Shown here: positions 24,207 to 33,458 of the stretch, in pieces
How the letters are laid out: each line of letters begins with the position of its first letter
How positions within the stretch are numbered: the first letter of the stretch is position 1
DNA from: Actinomycetes bacterium
GTDB lineage: Bacteria > Actinomycetota > Acidimicrobiia > Acidimicrobiales > RAAP-2
NCBI GenBank assembly: GCA_021798955.1
Contig: JAJZBK010000013.1
Span: 1 to 64,000, forward strand
Direction of reading: 5' to 3'
DNA length: 64,000 nucleotides
Translations under genes and position numbers: made by a program
Notes under the pieces: model-generated
The model's input: only the letters and a program-made list of their open reading frames with translations
What the model was told of the DNA's origin: nothing
The model's database searches: none

Positions 24207-25181
24207 TCAACCGCCGTCGAGGACACCTCGGAGCAGGGCCGCCAGCTCGAGCGGACGGTCGCCCTGGACGCTGTGCCCGGCTCCTTCGACCACCTCGACC
24301 CGGGTGTCGGGGCGCAGGCGCAGCAGCTCGAAGACGTCGGCGTCGTCGACCATCGGGGAGCGCCCTCCTCGCACCAGCGTGATCGGGGCCGAGATGCGGC
24401 CGAGGTCGTCCCACCCACCGGAGAAGTCGACGTCAGCCAGTTCCTGCGCCCCTCCCCCGTCGGAACGACCGAGCTGATGGCGCCACGTCCACCGCCCATC
24501 GGCGCGACGCACGGCATTGTGACGGACGCCGCGTCGGAGCGACGACTCGGACCGGGTCGGGTTGAAGGCAATCGTGCGCTCGACCATCTCCTCGAGGGAG
24601 CCGAAGGACTCCGGACCCGACAAGAACGCTGTCACCGACGCGCTCTTGCGCCGGTCGACGCCGGGCGTGATGTCGACGAGGACGAGGTGCCGGACGAGAT
24701 CGGGTTGGCGAGCAGCCAACGCCAGGGCGACCAGCCCCCCGAGTGACATGCCCACCACGGCGCGTGCCTCGGGGGCCCACCGACGCACGGCAACGGCGAC
24801 GTCGTCGGCGAGGCGTACCAGGTCGAGCCCGTCCTGCCCGCCGGGCTGGCTCGAGTGCCCGTGCCCTGGCAGGTCGATGGCCACCAGCGGCTCCCCGAGG
24901 GCCAGCGCCACGGTGTCCCACGTGTGGGCGTTCTGGCCGCCCCCGTGCAGGAGCACGAGCGACGCTGCAGCATCTCCCCACACGAGGGCGCTGACCACCC
25001 GTCTCGAGGCCACCGCTACTTCGTCACGGACCACCTGAGGCCGACCGTGCCAGGCCAAGCCAGCTTCGGCGGCGTTCTCCTCGAAGAACGACAGCTCGTC
25101 GTAGTCGTCGTCCGCGTCGGCAGGAACGGTCACGGGTGGTTCGGCGCCTGGGTCCCCAGGAACTTCGGTGTCGCGGTCCAT
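24207..25181 (-). CDS. Alpha/beta hydrolase
   Basis: A 324-residue alpha/beta-hydrolase-fold protein. An acidic, poorly conserved N-terminus of about 55 residues precedes the fold. The oxyanion segment is LLHGGGQNAHTWD, the nucleophile elbow GMSLGG (Ser), and the C-terminal VEGAGHSVQGDRP supplies the catalytic His. DLPGHGHSSQP is typical of esterase or C-C hydrolase branches. ATG at 25181 is used. The gene is divergent from a CoA-transferase gene 130 bp away. The substrate is unknown. Confidence 0.85.
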   Translation of the reverse strand: MDRDTEVPGDPGAEPPVTVPADADDDYDELSFFEENAAEAGLAWHGRPQVVRDEVAVASRRVVSALVWGDAAASLVLLHGGGQNAHTWDTVALALGEPLVAIDLPGHGHSSQPGGQDGLDLVRLADDVAVAVRRWAPEARAVVGMSLGGLVALALAARQPDLVRHLVLVDITPGVDRRKSASVTAFLSGPESFGSLEEMVERTIAFNPTRSESSLRRGVRHNAVRRADGRWTWRHQLGRSDGGGAQELADVDFSGGWDDLGRISAPITLVRGGRSPMVDDADVFELLRLRPDTRVEVVEGAGHSVQGDRPLELAALLRGVLDGG

Positions 25182-25312
25182 GGGACGATCCTCGCCCACC
25201 CGGCCAGGCGAGGCCAACGACCCACGAGGAGCCGACGACCGAGCCCGTGCAGGCCGGTCAACCAGGCTCGGCTTCCCGGCGCGGCGTCGGCCGGGTGGCA
25301 CACTGGTCGATC

Positions 25313-26647
25313 GTGACGCCCCACGCCCCCACGCCACCTCACCTCACACCCGCCGAGGCCGCCGGCCTGCTCCGTCCCCGCGACACCCTCGGGCTCGGCC
25401 TCGGGCCGGCCAACCCCGACGGGTTCCTCACCGCCCTGGGCGGTCGCGACGACTGGGAGGAGCTCGTGGTGGGTGGGGCCCTCTTGCTCGGCTACTACCC
25501 GTTCCTCGCCCATCCTGGCGTGGCCTACCGGTCGGGCTTCTTCGGCCCAGCCGAGCGGGTCCTGCTCGCCCAAGGTGCCCGCGTCGAGCTCGTCCCCGGC
25601 GGCTTCCGCCAGTTCGGCCCCATCCTTCGCCGGTTCGCTCCCCGCGTGATGGCAGTGCAAGCCGCGCCACCCGACGAGGACCCCGAGGAGGGTTGGGGCG
25701 TCAACTTGTCGCTCCACATGGGTGCGACCATCGACGAGCTGCTGGCTGCCGGTCGCGACCCCGACCGCCTCCTCGTCGTCGAGGTCAGCCCGAACTTCCC
25801 CCGCACGCGCTCCCTGCCTCCCACCTACCGCAACCGACTACCCCTCGACGTCATCGACGTGCTGGTCGAGAGCTCGAGCACGCCCTACGAGCTGCCACCC
25901 AGCCAAGCCGACGACGTCGACCGGGCCATCGCCGCCCTGGCCCGGAGCTTCGTCCGCGACGGGAGCACGCTCCAGATCGGCATCGGTGCCGTTCCCGACA
26001 TGGTGGCCCACCAGCTGGCCATCGAGGAGACCGGGGGCAGCTACGGCATCCACTCCGAGATGTTCACCGACGGGCTGATGAACCTCCACCGGGCCGGCAA
26101 GGTCACCAACGACGCCAAGGGCATCTTCGACGGCCGGTCCGTGACCACGTTCGCGCTGGGCTCGCGCGCCCTCTACGACTGGCTGGACGGCAACGACGAC
26201 ATTGCCTTCCTCCCCGTCGAGGTCGTGAACGACCCGACGGTGATCGCCCGCAACCGGTCGTTCGTGTCGGTCAACGGGGCGCTCGCCGTCGACCTCTATG
26301 GTCAGATCGTGGCCGACTGCGTGGACGGCCGCCAGATCTCGGGGGTCGGGGGCCACGAAGACTTCGTGTCGGGAGCCGAGCTGCGGGCCGACGACCACTC
26401 GCTCGTCTGCCTCCACTCGACCGTGACGGTGGCCGGTGAGACCCGGTCGAGGATCGTGGCCGAACTTCCCGGAGGTTCCGTCGTCTCCACCCCCCGGCAC
26501 CACACCGGCGTGGTGGTGACCGAGCACGGGGCCGCCGACCTCGTCGGCCTGACCGTGCGCGAGCGGGCACACGCGCTGGCCGACCTCGCCCACCCGGACT
26601 ACCGCGCCGAGCTCCACCACGCTGCCGAGGCGTTAGGCCGCGGGTGA
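25313..26647 (+). CDS. Acetyl-CoA hydrolase / 4-hydroxybutyrate CoA-transferase family protein
   Basis: A 444-residue class I CoA-transferase-fold enzyme. The catalytic Glu motif is YGIHSEMFTDGLMNL, preceded by the glycine-rich LQIGIGAVPD and followed by GVGGHEDFVSGA, all typical of the cat1/4HB CoA-transferase family. Such enzymes move CoA between short-chain acids or hydrolyse acetyl-CoA. GTG at 25313 is the likely start, with CACACT upstream as a possible -10. The stop overlaps the GTG of the next gene, giving a two-gene unit. The exact acyl substrate is not readable. Confidence 0.88.
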   Translation: MTPHAPTPPHLTPAEAAGLLRPRDTLGLGLGPANPDGFLTALGGRDDWEELVVGGALLLGYYPFLAHPGVAYRSGFFGPAERVLLAQGARVELVPGGFRQFGPILRRFAPRVMAVQAAPPDEDPEEGWGVNLSLHMGATIDELLAAGRDPDRLLVVEVSPNFPRTRSLPPTYRNRLPLDVIDVLVESSSTPYELPPSQADDVDRAIAALARSFVRDGSTLQIGIGAVPDMVAHQLAIEETGGSYGIHSEMFTDGLMNLHRAGKVTNDAKGIFDGRSVTTFALGSRALYDWLDGNDDIAFLPVEVVNDPTVIARNRSFVSVNGALAVDLYGQIVADCVDGRQISGVGGHEDFVSGAELRADDHSLVCLHSTVTVAGETRSRIVAELPGGSVVSTPRHHTGVVVTEHGAADLVGLTVRERAHALADLAHPDYRAELHHAAEALGRG

Positions 26648-27537
26648 GCGCCGGCCGCCCCGGGCCGAACGTCGGCGGCGAGCTCTCGCTCGCCACTTTC
26701 AACACCCACCTCGGAGTCGACGGCTGGGGCCGACCCTACGACGTCGTCGCCGCCTGCCGGTCGCTCGACGCCGACGTGCTTGTCCTGCAGGAGTCGTGGG
26801 CGCCGGACGGCTCGCCCAGCCTGGCCCGACGCGTCGCCGACGACCTCGGCTACGACCTTGTCGAGGAGCCTCTCGGGCAGGGACGGCTGCTCGGCCCCGA
26901 CCCCGGCTCCGACGACCGGTGGGGACCGTCCCTCGGCCCCTTGTCCACCATCCTGCACGTCGACGACGACCCACGGTGGCGACAGCGCCGTTCGGGGGCG
27001 CGGCGATCGGGCGGGCGGCACGGTTCGTGGGGCTTGGCGGTGCTCGTGCGCGTCCCGGCACGGTTCCTCGGCGTCACCCGCCTGCGTCCGCTGCGCCGCG
27101 ACCCGGTCAGGCGGCTCGTGCTCTCCTGGGAGGTTCCCGTGGGCAACGGGGTGCTGACCGTCCACGGGACCCACGTCTCGCACCTGCTCCAAGGCTCGCC
27201 CGTCCACTACCGCGAGCTGTCCCGCGCTCTCGCCCGAGGAGGACGGCCGGCGGTGCTCGCCGGCGACATGAACCTGTGGGGGCCGGCCGTCTCGCTGCAA
27301 CTGCCAGGGTGGCGCCGTGTGGTGCGAGGCCGGACCTGGCCGGCCACCCGGCCGCACAGCCAGCTCGACCACGTGCTCGTCTCCGGGTTCGTCACGGGGT
27401 CGGGGGCCGTGCTCGGCCCGCTCGGCTCGGACCATCGACCCGTCCGAGCCGAACTGGTCGTTGACGACGCACCGCCCGGTGGCGCCGCCGGGGGCACGAC
27501 GGCGCCGGGCGGCGGCGGGCACGGCACCGCCCGATGA
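26644..27537 (+). CDS. Endonuclease/exonuclease/phosphatase (EEP) family protein
   Basis: A 297-residue EEP-fold hydrolase, a metal-dependent phosphodiesterase family acting on nucleic acids, phospholipids or inositol phosphates. The metal and catalytic residues are visible: FNTHLG (Asn), VLQESW (Glu), HGTHVS, GDMNLWG (Asp-x-Asn), SQLDHVLV and GSDHRPV (Asp-His). The C-terminal 25 residues are glycine-rich and disordered. GTG at 26644 overlaps the CoA-transferase stop. There is no signal peptide or membrane helix. The substrate is unknown. Confidence 0.85.
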   Translation: MSAGRPGPNVGGELSLATFNTHLGVDGWGRPYDVVAACRSLDADVLVLQESWAPDGSPSLARRVADDLGYDLVEEPLGQGRLLGPDPGSDDRWGPSLGPLSTILHVDDDPRWRQRRSGARRSGGRHGSWGLAVLVRVPARFLGVTRLRPLRRDPVRRLVLSWEVPVGNGVLTVHGTHVSHLLQGSPVHYRELSRALARGGRPAVLAGDMNLWGPAVSLQLPGWRRVVRGRTWPATRPHSQLDHVLVSGFVTGSGAVLGPLGSDHRPVRAELVVDDAPPGGAAGGTTAPGGGGHGTAR

Positions 27538-27579
27538 CGACCGCGTCGACAGACTGCCGGGGCGCTACCGTCTCTCCGT

Positions 27580-27766
27580 GACGTCCACCGACGCCAGGTT
27601 CGACGCCGACTGGGAGGAGGCCCCGTCCGTGCCGTCTGCCGGCTGGGCTGTCCAGCCGTTACCGCACCACGGGTGCGAACCGTCCGCCCGCGAGGGGGAC
27701 GAGGGAAGGCGACGGCGTGCCCGACGGTGTAGACCCGCTCGTCGCAGACAGGAACGCACCGAGTGA
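27580..27766 (+). CDS. Possible small ORF coupled to the following hydrolase
   Basis: A frame of about 61 codons. Its GTG lies 8 nt after TACCGT, the leaderless pattern, and its TGA overlaps the GTG of the hydrolase at 27763. The N-terminal half is acidic and aromatic; the C-terminal half is very arginine-rich. No domain is recognised. It is either a small coupled gene or part of the hydrolase leader. Confidence 0.3.
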
Positions 27767-28641
27767 ACAAGTTGGCGGAGGCGTGGCAACGACGCGGCCG
27801 GTACCACACGGTCGACGGCTTCGACCTGTTCGTCGTCGACCTCCCCCCGACCGAGGTCGCGCTGGGCCCGCCGGTGGTGTTCCTCCACGCTTTTCCAACG
27901 TCGTCGTTCGACTTCGCCGGCGTCGTCGACGAGCTGTCCCGACACCATCGGCTCCTCCTTCCCGACTTGCTCGGGTTCGGGTTGTCGGACAAGCCCGACC
28001 TCCCCTACTCGTTGGGCCTCCAAGCCGACCTCGTCTCCGGCCTTCTGGAAGACCTGGCCGTCGAACGGTGTGCCCTGGTCAGCCACGACATCGGCAACCT
28101 GGTCGGTGCCGAGCTACTCGCTCGACACCTCGAAGGGAGCTGGCCGGTCGAGGTCACCGCTCGGGTCCTCGTCAACGGGCTCGTCTCCGAGGACCTGGCC
28201 CGTCCGTCGATCGGCCGGCAGTTCCTCCTGCGTCAGCCCGACCTCCGCATTGACGAGCAGGACGCCCCCGACCGGGCCGCCGTGCTCGCCTCGGTGACGG
28301 CGACGTACGCACCGACCACCGCGCCGGACCCCGAGGTGCTGGCCGCCCAGTGGGACTTCATCTCCTACCTCGACGGCCACCGCCTGCTCCACCGCACCGT
28401 CCGCCACGTCGCCGGCTCCCCTCCTGCCGAGGCCCGCTTGACCGGTGCGCTGGCACGGCACCCCTCGCCGCTCACCGTGGTGTGGGGAAGCGACGACCCG
28501 CTGGCCGACCCCGAGGACGTCCGCGTGCTCGCCACGCGCCTCGGGGCGGTCGGCCTGGCGCTCCTCCCCGGCGCCGGTCGCTACCCGATGCTCGAGGCTC
28601 CCCACCGCTTCGCCCAGGCCGTCTCCCTCGCCCTTGGCTGA
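27763..28641 (+). CDS. Alpha/beta hydrolase with Asp nucleophile elbow (dehalogenase/epoxide hydrolase-like)
   Basis: A 292-residue alpha/beta-hydrolase. The elbow reads VSHDIGN, placing Asp where haloalkane dehalogenases and epoxide hydrolases have their nucleophile. The oxyanion region is FLHAFPTSSFDF and LLPDLLGFGLSDKP is family-typical. The usual catalytic His in the late GxGHYPxxE segment is Arg here (GAGRYPMLEAPHRF). A His three residues beyond the Glu might substitute, or activity may be altered. GTG at 27763 overlaps the stop of a small ORF. No pathway neighbours indicate a substrate. Confidence 0.82.
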   Translation: MNKLAEAWQRRGRYHTVDGFDLFVVDLPPTEVALGPPVVFLHAFPTSSFDFAGVVDELSRHHRLLLPDLLGFGLSDKPDLPYSLGLQADLVSGLLEDLAVERCALVSHDIGNLVGAELLARHLEGSWPVEVTARVLVNGLVSEDLARPSIGRQFLLRQPDLRIDEQDAPDRAAVLASVTATYAPTTAPDPEVLAAQWDFISYLDGHRLLHRTVRHVAGSPPAEARLTGALARHPSPLTVVWGSDDPLADPEDVRVLATRLGAVGLALLPGAGRYPMLEAPHRFAQAVSLALG

Positions 28642-28779
28642 ACGCATGGGTGGGGGACCCGCGGTACACCGGCGTCCCCCCCTTTGCCAACCGGAGTGCA
28701 TAGGGTGGCACGACACCCGCGCCTCCAGCGGGGGGGTGGACCACGAGGGCGTGCGCAGCAGCCGCCAGGAGGAACTGGG

Positions 28780-30639
28780 ATGGGACGACGGGTGGACGGA
28801 CACCGGCGCGCCGGCTCCGTGATGGCTGCAGTGATCATCGCGGCGACGTTGCTCGCCGGGTGCTCAACGGCGTCCCGAAGTGCCAGCGCGGCACCGACCG
28901 AGCCGCCGCCGCCCGCCGTCCCCCACCCCTTCGGGCTCCTCAGCTGCACGCCGCGTTACGGGGTCCGCTTCTGCCCGGGCGGCGGGAGCCGCCGCGTCCC
29001 GAGCTTCGACGGCGTCCCGCTCGACGCCGACGTCACGTTGCCGGCGACCGGACGCGGACCCTTCCCGCTCATCGTCCTCCTCCACGGTCTCGGCCAGTCC
29101 AAGACGGAGTTCGAGGTCGACCACCCCGATACGTCGCCGGGGGCGGAGAACAACGTGGCGCTCGCCTCCAACGGCTGGGCGGTGCTCAACTACACCGCCA
29201 GGGGCTTCGGCGACTCGTGCGGTACGCCGGCCTCCCGGTCCGGCCAACCCGCATGCGCCCGCGGTTGGATCCAACTGGCCGACCAGCGCTACGAGGTCCG
29301 CGACACCCAGTACCTGGCGGGCGAGCTGGTCGACGAAGGCCTCGTCCAACCGAAGATCGCCGTCGCCGGCCTCTCCTACGGTGGCGGACAGTCCCTCGAG
29401 CTCGCCGTGCTGAAGGACCGGGTGCGTCTCACCGACGGTGCGCTCGTCCCCTGGGTGAGCCCCGTGCACCACATCCCGATGTCGGTCGGTGCGGTCTTCG
29501 CCCAGTGGGCGTGGGACGACCTGGCCGACGCGCTCATGCCCAACGGTCACCTCTCGGCCATGGGGACCACGCCAGCATCAGCTGACCTATCGCCGATGGG
29601 CGTGCCCAAGTTGAGCTGGGACCGTCTCCTCTACGGGGTCACCACCGAGGGCTACCTGTCCCCGCCCGGTGCCGATCCCCGCAGCGACCTGACGACCTGG
29701 GAGCACGCGATCACCACGGGAGGTCCAGAGACGGCCACCGACGCCGATGCGCTGCGCGAGCTCCAGACCTACAAGTCGGCCATCGGTATCCCCCTACCCC
29801 CGGGTGGGCCGGCACCGACCGCCATCCTGAACGGCTGGAACGACACGCTCTTTCCCGCCTCCGAAGCGCTGCACTACGCAGCGCGCATCAAGGCCGCCCA
29901 CGACACGACCCCCCTCCTCCTGCTCTTTGCCGACGTCGGTCACGGTTGGGCCGCCAACCAGCCGGCGGTCACGGCGGCTGACACCGCACGAGGCATCGCC
30001 TTCGTCGACGCCGTGATGCGCCGGCACGTCACCACCGACACCGGCGTGGTCGTCTCGCCGACCTCGTGCACGGGCCCGGAGACGGCGGCGACCGCCGGAA
30101 CGTCCCTGGCCTCCCTCCAGCACGGCGTGCTCACGCTCACCGGGGCCGACAACCAGGTCGTCACCTCCACCGGTGGCTCGGCGACGACGGCCGCCCAGCT
30201 CAACCCGGCCTACGCCGGCAAGTCGTTCTGCGACACCCTGCCCCCGGCGAGCGCCCCCGGCACCGCCACCTACCAGCTGGCCGTCGGAGCCCAACCGCGC
30301 ACCCTGCTCGGCTCGGCGGTGGTCACCGCGACCCTCCACGTGGTCGGCAACTACCCCGAGCTGGTCGGCCGGCTGTGGGATGTCGCCCCCGACGGCTCCC
30401 GTCAGCTCGTCTCGATCAACGTCTACCGCCCGTCTATCAACCAGGCGGCCGGAACACCGACGACCGCCTCGGCCACGACCGCCATGTCCTTCGCCCTCAC
30501 GCCCAACGACTACACCTTCGCCGCCGGCCACACCATCGAGCTGCAGCTGGTGGGGAGCACGGCACCGCTGTTCGAACCTTCCGGCGGGACCTTCCAGGTG
30601 ACGGTGTCGGGGGCACGGGTGACGGTGCCGGTGAGCTGA
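28780..30639 (+). CDS. CocE/NonD-type alpha/beta hydrolase lipoprotein
   Basis: A 619-residue exported protein. The lipobox LLAGC is at about residue 28, then a proline-rich linker. The hydrolase core has LLHGLGQSKTEF, nucleophile elbow AGLSYGGG, NGWNDTLFP (acid) and VGHGWAANQP (His), as in X-Pro dipeptidyl-peptidase/CocE enzymes. A C-terminal beta domain (residues 430-619) resembles the PepX_C jelly roll. Cysteines near residues 55-65 and 150 fit extracytoplasmic disulfides. ATG at 28780 follows AGGAGG. Esterase or peptidase activity is likely; the substrate is unknown. Confidence 0.88.
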   Translation: MGRRVDGHRRAGSVMAAVIIAATLLAGCSTASRSASAAPTEPPPPAVPHPFGLLSCTPRYGVRFCPGGGSRRVPSFDGVPLDADVTLPATGRGPFPLIVLLHGLGQSKTEFEVDHPDTSPGAENNVALASNGWAVLNYTARGFGDSCGTPASRSGQPACARGWIQLADQRYEVRDTQYLAGELVDEGLVQPKIAVAGLSYGGGQSLELAVLKDRVRLTDGALVPWVSPVHHIPMSVGAVFAQWAWDDLADALMPNGHLSAMGTTPASADLSPMGVPKLSWDRLLYGVTTEGYLSPPGADPRSDLTTWEHAITTGGPETATDADALRELQTYKSAIGIPLPPGGPAPTAILNGWNDTLFPASEALHYAARIKAAHDTTPLLLLFADVGHGWAANQPAVTAADTARGIAFVDAVMRRHVTTDTGVVVSPTSCTGPETAATAGTSLASLQHGVLTLTGADNQVVTSTGGSATTAAQLNPAYAGKSFCDTLPPASAPGTATYQLAVGAQPRTLLGSAVVTATLHVVGNYPELVGRLWDVAPDGSRQLVSINVYRPSINQAAGTPTTASATTAMSFALTPNDYTFAAGHTIELQLVGSTAPLFEPSGGTFQVTVSGARVTVPVS

Positions 30640-30789
30640 CGTCCCCGGCAGCCTCGCTCCCCGGAAGCCCTCGTCGCGGCGTACCGCCAGCTGGCCGGCG
30701 ACCCGTCGGACGCGAACCGCGCCGGACGGCGAAGCGCCCGTTCACCTCGACCTCAGGGTCCCCGGCCGTCGACTGGATGGCGTGAGCGG

Positions 30790-31194
30790 TCACGTCCCGG
30801 CGGAGCTCCCCCCACCCGGGTGGGACGGATCGAGGCGACGGTAGAGCCAGCTCGGACCGACCGTCTCGGCGCCGGCGCGGCGGGCACGGTCACCGAGGGC
30901 TCGGTCGGCAGTGACCACGGTCACCTCGGCACCCTCTCCTGCCCGTGCGAGCTCGGCGAGCAGCGCGTCGTCACCGCTGCCAACGGCATGCACCACGCGT
31001 ACGCCGTCGGCGTCCGTCTCGGCGGCTCCGGCCCGGGCATCCCCCTCCAAGACGACCACCACCGGGCGGGGGAGCGCCCCGCGCCCGGCCGCCGCACGGA
31101 GCTGCCCGACAAACGCCCGCGCCGCGCCGGGCCGGTCCCGCCACCACCCAGTCGGACGGGAGCCGATGACGTTCGCCGCGTCGACCACGAGCAC
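30790..31194 (-). CDS. NYN/PIN-like domain protein
   Basis: A 134-residue protein resembling YacP-like NYN domains, which are metal-dependent RNases. Acidic positions expected in the active site are visible: VVDAANVIGS, the GSGDD turn and VTADRAL. A tryptophan-rich GWWRDRPG lies after the first strand. The only plausible in-frame start near the domain is GTG at 31194, 8 nt after a GAGG; longer versions would add arginine-rich sequence without homologous look. It stands alone, convergent with the CocE gene. Confidence 0.72.
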   Translation of the reverse strand: MLVVDAANVIGSRPTGWWRDRPGAARAFVGQLRAAAGRGALPRPVVVVLEGDARAGAAETDADGVRVVHAVGSGDDALLAELARAGEGAEVTVVTADRALGDRARRAGAETVGPSWLYRRLDPSHPGGGSSAGT

Positions 31195-31349
31195 GCCGTC
31201 AGCCTCGCACCGCCACGGAAACCGGGTCCAGAGAGCTCCACGTGGGCCACGTGGGTGTCGGCTCGCCCCGAGGCAAGGACCGGCACCTTCCCTGGCGCTC
31301 CCTGGGAGATCGACACCCGCGCGACGCCGCCGTACCGTATCGTCGACCC

Positions 31350-31562
31350 ATGACCGACACCCAGCCGTCCCCTCAGAAGACCTGGCGGTACCGCTTCGTC
31401 CGCCCGGGTGGCGACGAGGTCGAGTCAGGCGAGTTCGACAGCGACGAGGCAGCCATCGTCCGGGCCAGAGACGTGTCGCGATCGGCTGCGGGGCCCGTGG
31501 TCGTCGAACGCTACGGCATGGTCGACTGGCACTACGTCGACGAGGTCGACGAGCACCACTGA
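31350..31562 (+). CDS. Small conserved-type hypothetical protein
   Basis: A 70-residue acidic protein ending DEVDEHH. It has a beta-strand-rich look (TWRYRFVRPGGDEVESGEF, VVVERYGMVDWHYVDE) and no membrane segment or cysteine. ATG at 31350 follows TACCGT by about 11 nt, suggesting a short-leader or leaderless mRNA. It is divergent from the NYN gene and convergent with dnaB. The function is unknown. Confidence 0.65.
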   Translation: MTDTQPSPQKTWRYRFVRPGGDEVESGEFDSDEAAIVRARDVSRSAAGPVVVERYGMVDWHYVDEVDEHH

Positions 31563-31627
31563 GCCCGTCGTTCGAAGCGAGCCACGCGCTCCGGCACCCA
31601 CGGTCGAACCGGGGCACCGGGGCGCGG

Positions 31628-33016
31628 TCAGCGAGCCATGTTGTCGAAGCGGGCGTGGTTGCCGATGAAGGCGAGCCGTACCGATCCGGTGGGTCCGTTG
31701 CGGTGCTTGGCGACCAGCACCTCGGCTGTGCCCTGCGTGTCGATCGAATCGGGGTTGTAGACCTCGTCGCGGTAGATGAACAGCACGACGTCGCTGTCCT
31801 GTTCGATCGAGCCCGATTCCCGCAGGTCGGCGAGCATCGGCCGCTTGTCCTGGCGCATCTCGAGCCCGCGGGAGAGCTGCGAGAGGGCCACGACGGGCAC
31901 CTCGAGCTCGCGGGCGAGGATCTTCAGACCACGGCTGATCTCGGACACCTCGACCTGACGGTTCTCGGCGCCGTGGCGCCCGGTCATCAGCTGGAGGTAG
32001 TCGACGACCACCAGCCCAAGGCCTTCACGGCTCTTCAGGCGGCGGGCTCGGGCTCGGATGTCCATCACCGTCAGGTTCGGGTTGTCGTCGATGAAGATGG
32101 GTGCTTCGCTCATGCGGCTGATGGCGTGCCCGATCTTCGTCCAGTCGGCGTCGTTGAGCTTGCCAGTGCGCATACGGCTGGCGTCGACCCGGGCCTCGGC
32201 GCTGAGCAGGCGCTGGGTGAGCTCGAGGTGGCTCATCTCGAGCGAGAACAACAGGACAGGCTGGCGTAGCCGGATACCGGCATGGGCGACCATGCCGAGG
32301 GCGAAGGAGGTCTTGCCCATTGCCGGCCGGGCACCGACCACGACGAGGTTCGAGGGCTGGAGACCCGACAACTGCTCGTCGAGGTCCACGTAGCCGGTGG
32401 CCAACCCGGTGATCGACTCGCCCCGGTTGACCAGGTGCTCGAGGTGGTCGAGGCTCTGCCCGAGCAGGTCTCGCAGTGGGGTCAGCGAGTCGACCACTCG
32501 GCGCTGCGCGACGTCGAAGACGAGGCTCTCGGCGCGGTCGAGCACATCGGCGACGTCAGGCGGTGCGCTGTAGCCGAGCTCGGTGATCTCCCCCGCCACG
32601 GCAACCAGTCGCCGAAGCAGGGCCAGCTCCTCGATGATGACGGCGTAGTGCTCGGCGTTGCCGATCGAGGGAGTGTTCGCCTGGAGCGACACGAAGACCG
32701 AGGGATCGCCGATCTCCTCCAGCAGCCCGCGCCGGCGCAGCTCTTCGGTGACTGTCACCCAGTCGGCTGGCTCGCCCTGGCTGTAGAGGGAGGTGATCGC
32801 CGTGAAGATGTGGCCGTGCGACTGGCGGTAGAAGTCCTCGGCCGCACAGTGCTCCATGGCAGCGGCGATGGCGTCGCGCGACAGCAACATGGCGCCGAGG
32901 AGCGACTCCTCGGCCTCGAGGTTGTGTGGCGGGACCCGGCCTCCGGCAGGGGTGCTCCGTTCCGGGCTCGGTGTGAGGAGGCGGCGGGGGCGGGCGTCGT
33001 CGAAGGCTTGGACCAT
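31628..33016 (-). CDS. dnaB: Replicative DNA helicase DnaB
   Basis: A 462-residue hexameric 5'-3' helicase that unwinds the fork with DnaG and Pol III. The DnaB N-terminal domain spans about residues 28-130 (PPHNLEAEESLLGAMLLS) and the RecA-like C-terminal domain 190-455. Walker A is GARPAMGKTSFA (228-239), Walker B LVVVDYLQLM, and VVALSQLSRGLE follows. No intein is present, unlike many actinobacterial DnaB proteins. ATG at 33016. It lies downstream of rpsF-ssb-rpsR-rplI on the same strand, separated by a 442-bp gap. Confidence 0.97.
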   Translation of the reverse strand: MVQAFDDARPRRLLTPSPERSTPAGGRVPPHNLEAEESLLGAMLLSRDAIAAAMEHCAAEDFYRQSHGHIFTAITSLYSQGEPADWVTVTEELRRRGLLEEIGDPSVFVSLQANTPSIGNAEHYAVIIEELALLRRLVAVAGEITELGYSAPPDVADVLDRAESLVFDVAQRRVVDSLTPLRDLLGQSLDHLEHLVNRGESITGLATGYVDLDEQLSGLQPSNLVVVGARPAMGKTSFALGMVAHAGIRLRQPVLLFSLEMSHLELTQRLLSAEARVDASRMRTGKLNDADWTKIGHAISRMSEAPIFIDDNPNLTVMDIRARARRLKSREGLGLVVVDYLQLMTGRHGAENRQVEVSEISRGLKILARELEVPVVALSQLSRGLEMRQDKRPMLADLRESGSIEQDSDVVLFIYRDEVYNPDSIDTQGTAEVLVAKHRNGPTGSVRLAFIGNHARFDNMAR

Positions 33017-33458
33017 GGTGCTTCCACCCTCTCCTACCAGCCTGGGGACGTGCGACGGAACAACTTGGGGATTTCGCGCCAGAACCTGTGGGTTTTCCGG
33101 TAGTCGGCAGTGCTGGCACAGGGCCGCTCCGGCGGGACCCCGTTCGCTGCTGTCACCCTGTCGCGCCTCACCCTGTCGCGCCTCACCCTGTCGCGCCTCA
33201 CCCTCCCACGCCTCCGGTCACGCCAGGTGGTCCGGTCACAGCAGGTCGTCGCCAACGGGCGCGACGGCAACCTGCGTGCGAAGCATCCCGCGCCGCTGTG
33301 ACAGCGATCCCGGTGCGGAGAGGACAAGCACATCGACGTCGCCGGGTCAGCCGGCACGGTAGGGCCACCGTGGTCCGCCACGACGACCGGGAGAGGGCTC
33401 CCGTCCGAGGTTCGTCCGCGGTGCAAGGCGCCGCGGCGGGACGCACGCCCCCGAGTGC
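33017..33458. other. 442-bp gap between rplI and dnaB
   Basis: Apart from the 15-bp tandem repeat at 33153-33212 I see no recognisable gene or structured RNA. Open frames on both strands here are arginine-rich and follow the repeat, so they look spurious. The dnaB promoter must lie within this gap. Confidence 0.6.
33153..33212. repeat. 15-bp tandem repeat, four copies
   Basis: Three perfect copies of TCACCCTGTCGCGCC plus a degenerate fourth. They lie upstream of dnaB in its leader or promoter region. A multiple-of-three unit keeps frames open on both strands and explains the spurious repetitive reading frames. Confidence 0.95.

Noticed and set aside
33034-33426. Arg-rich minus-strand frame (and a Leu/Ser-rich plus frame) in the rplI-dnaB gap
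   Set aside because: Their composition is driven by the 15-bp tandem repeat; no ribosome site or domain.
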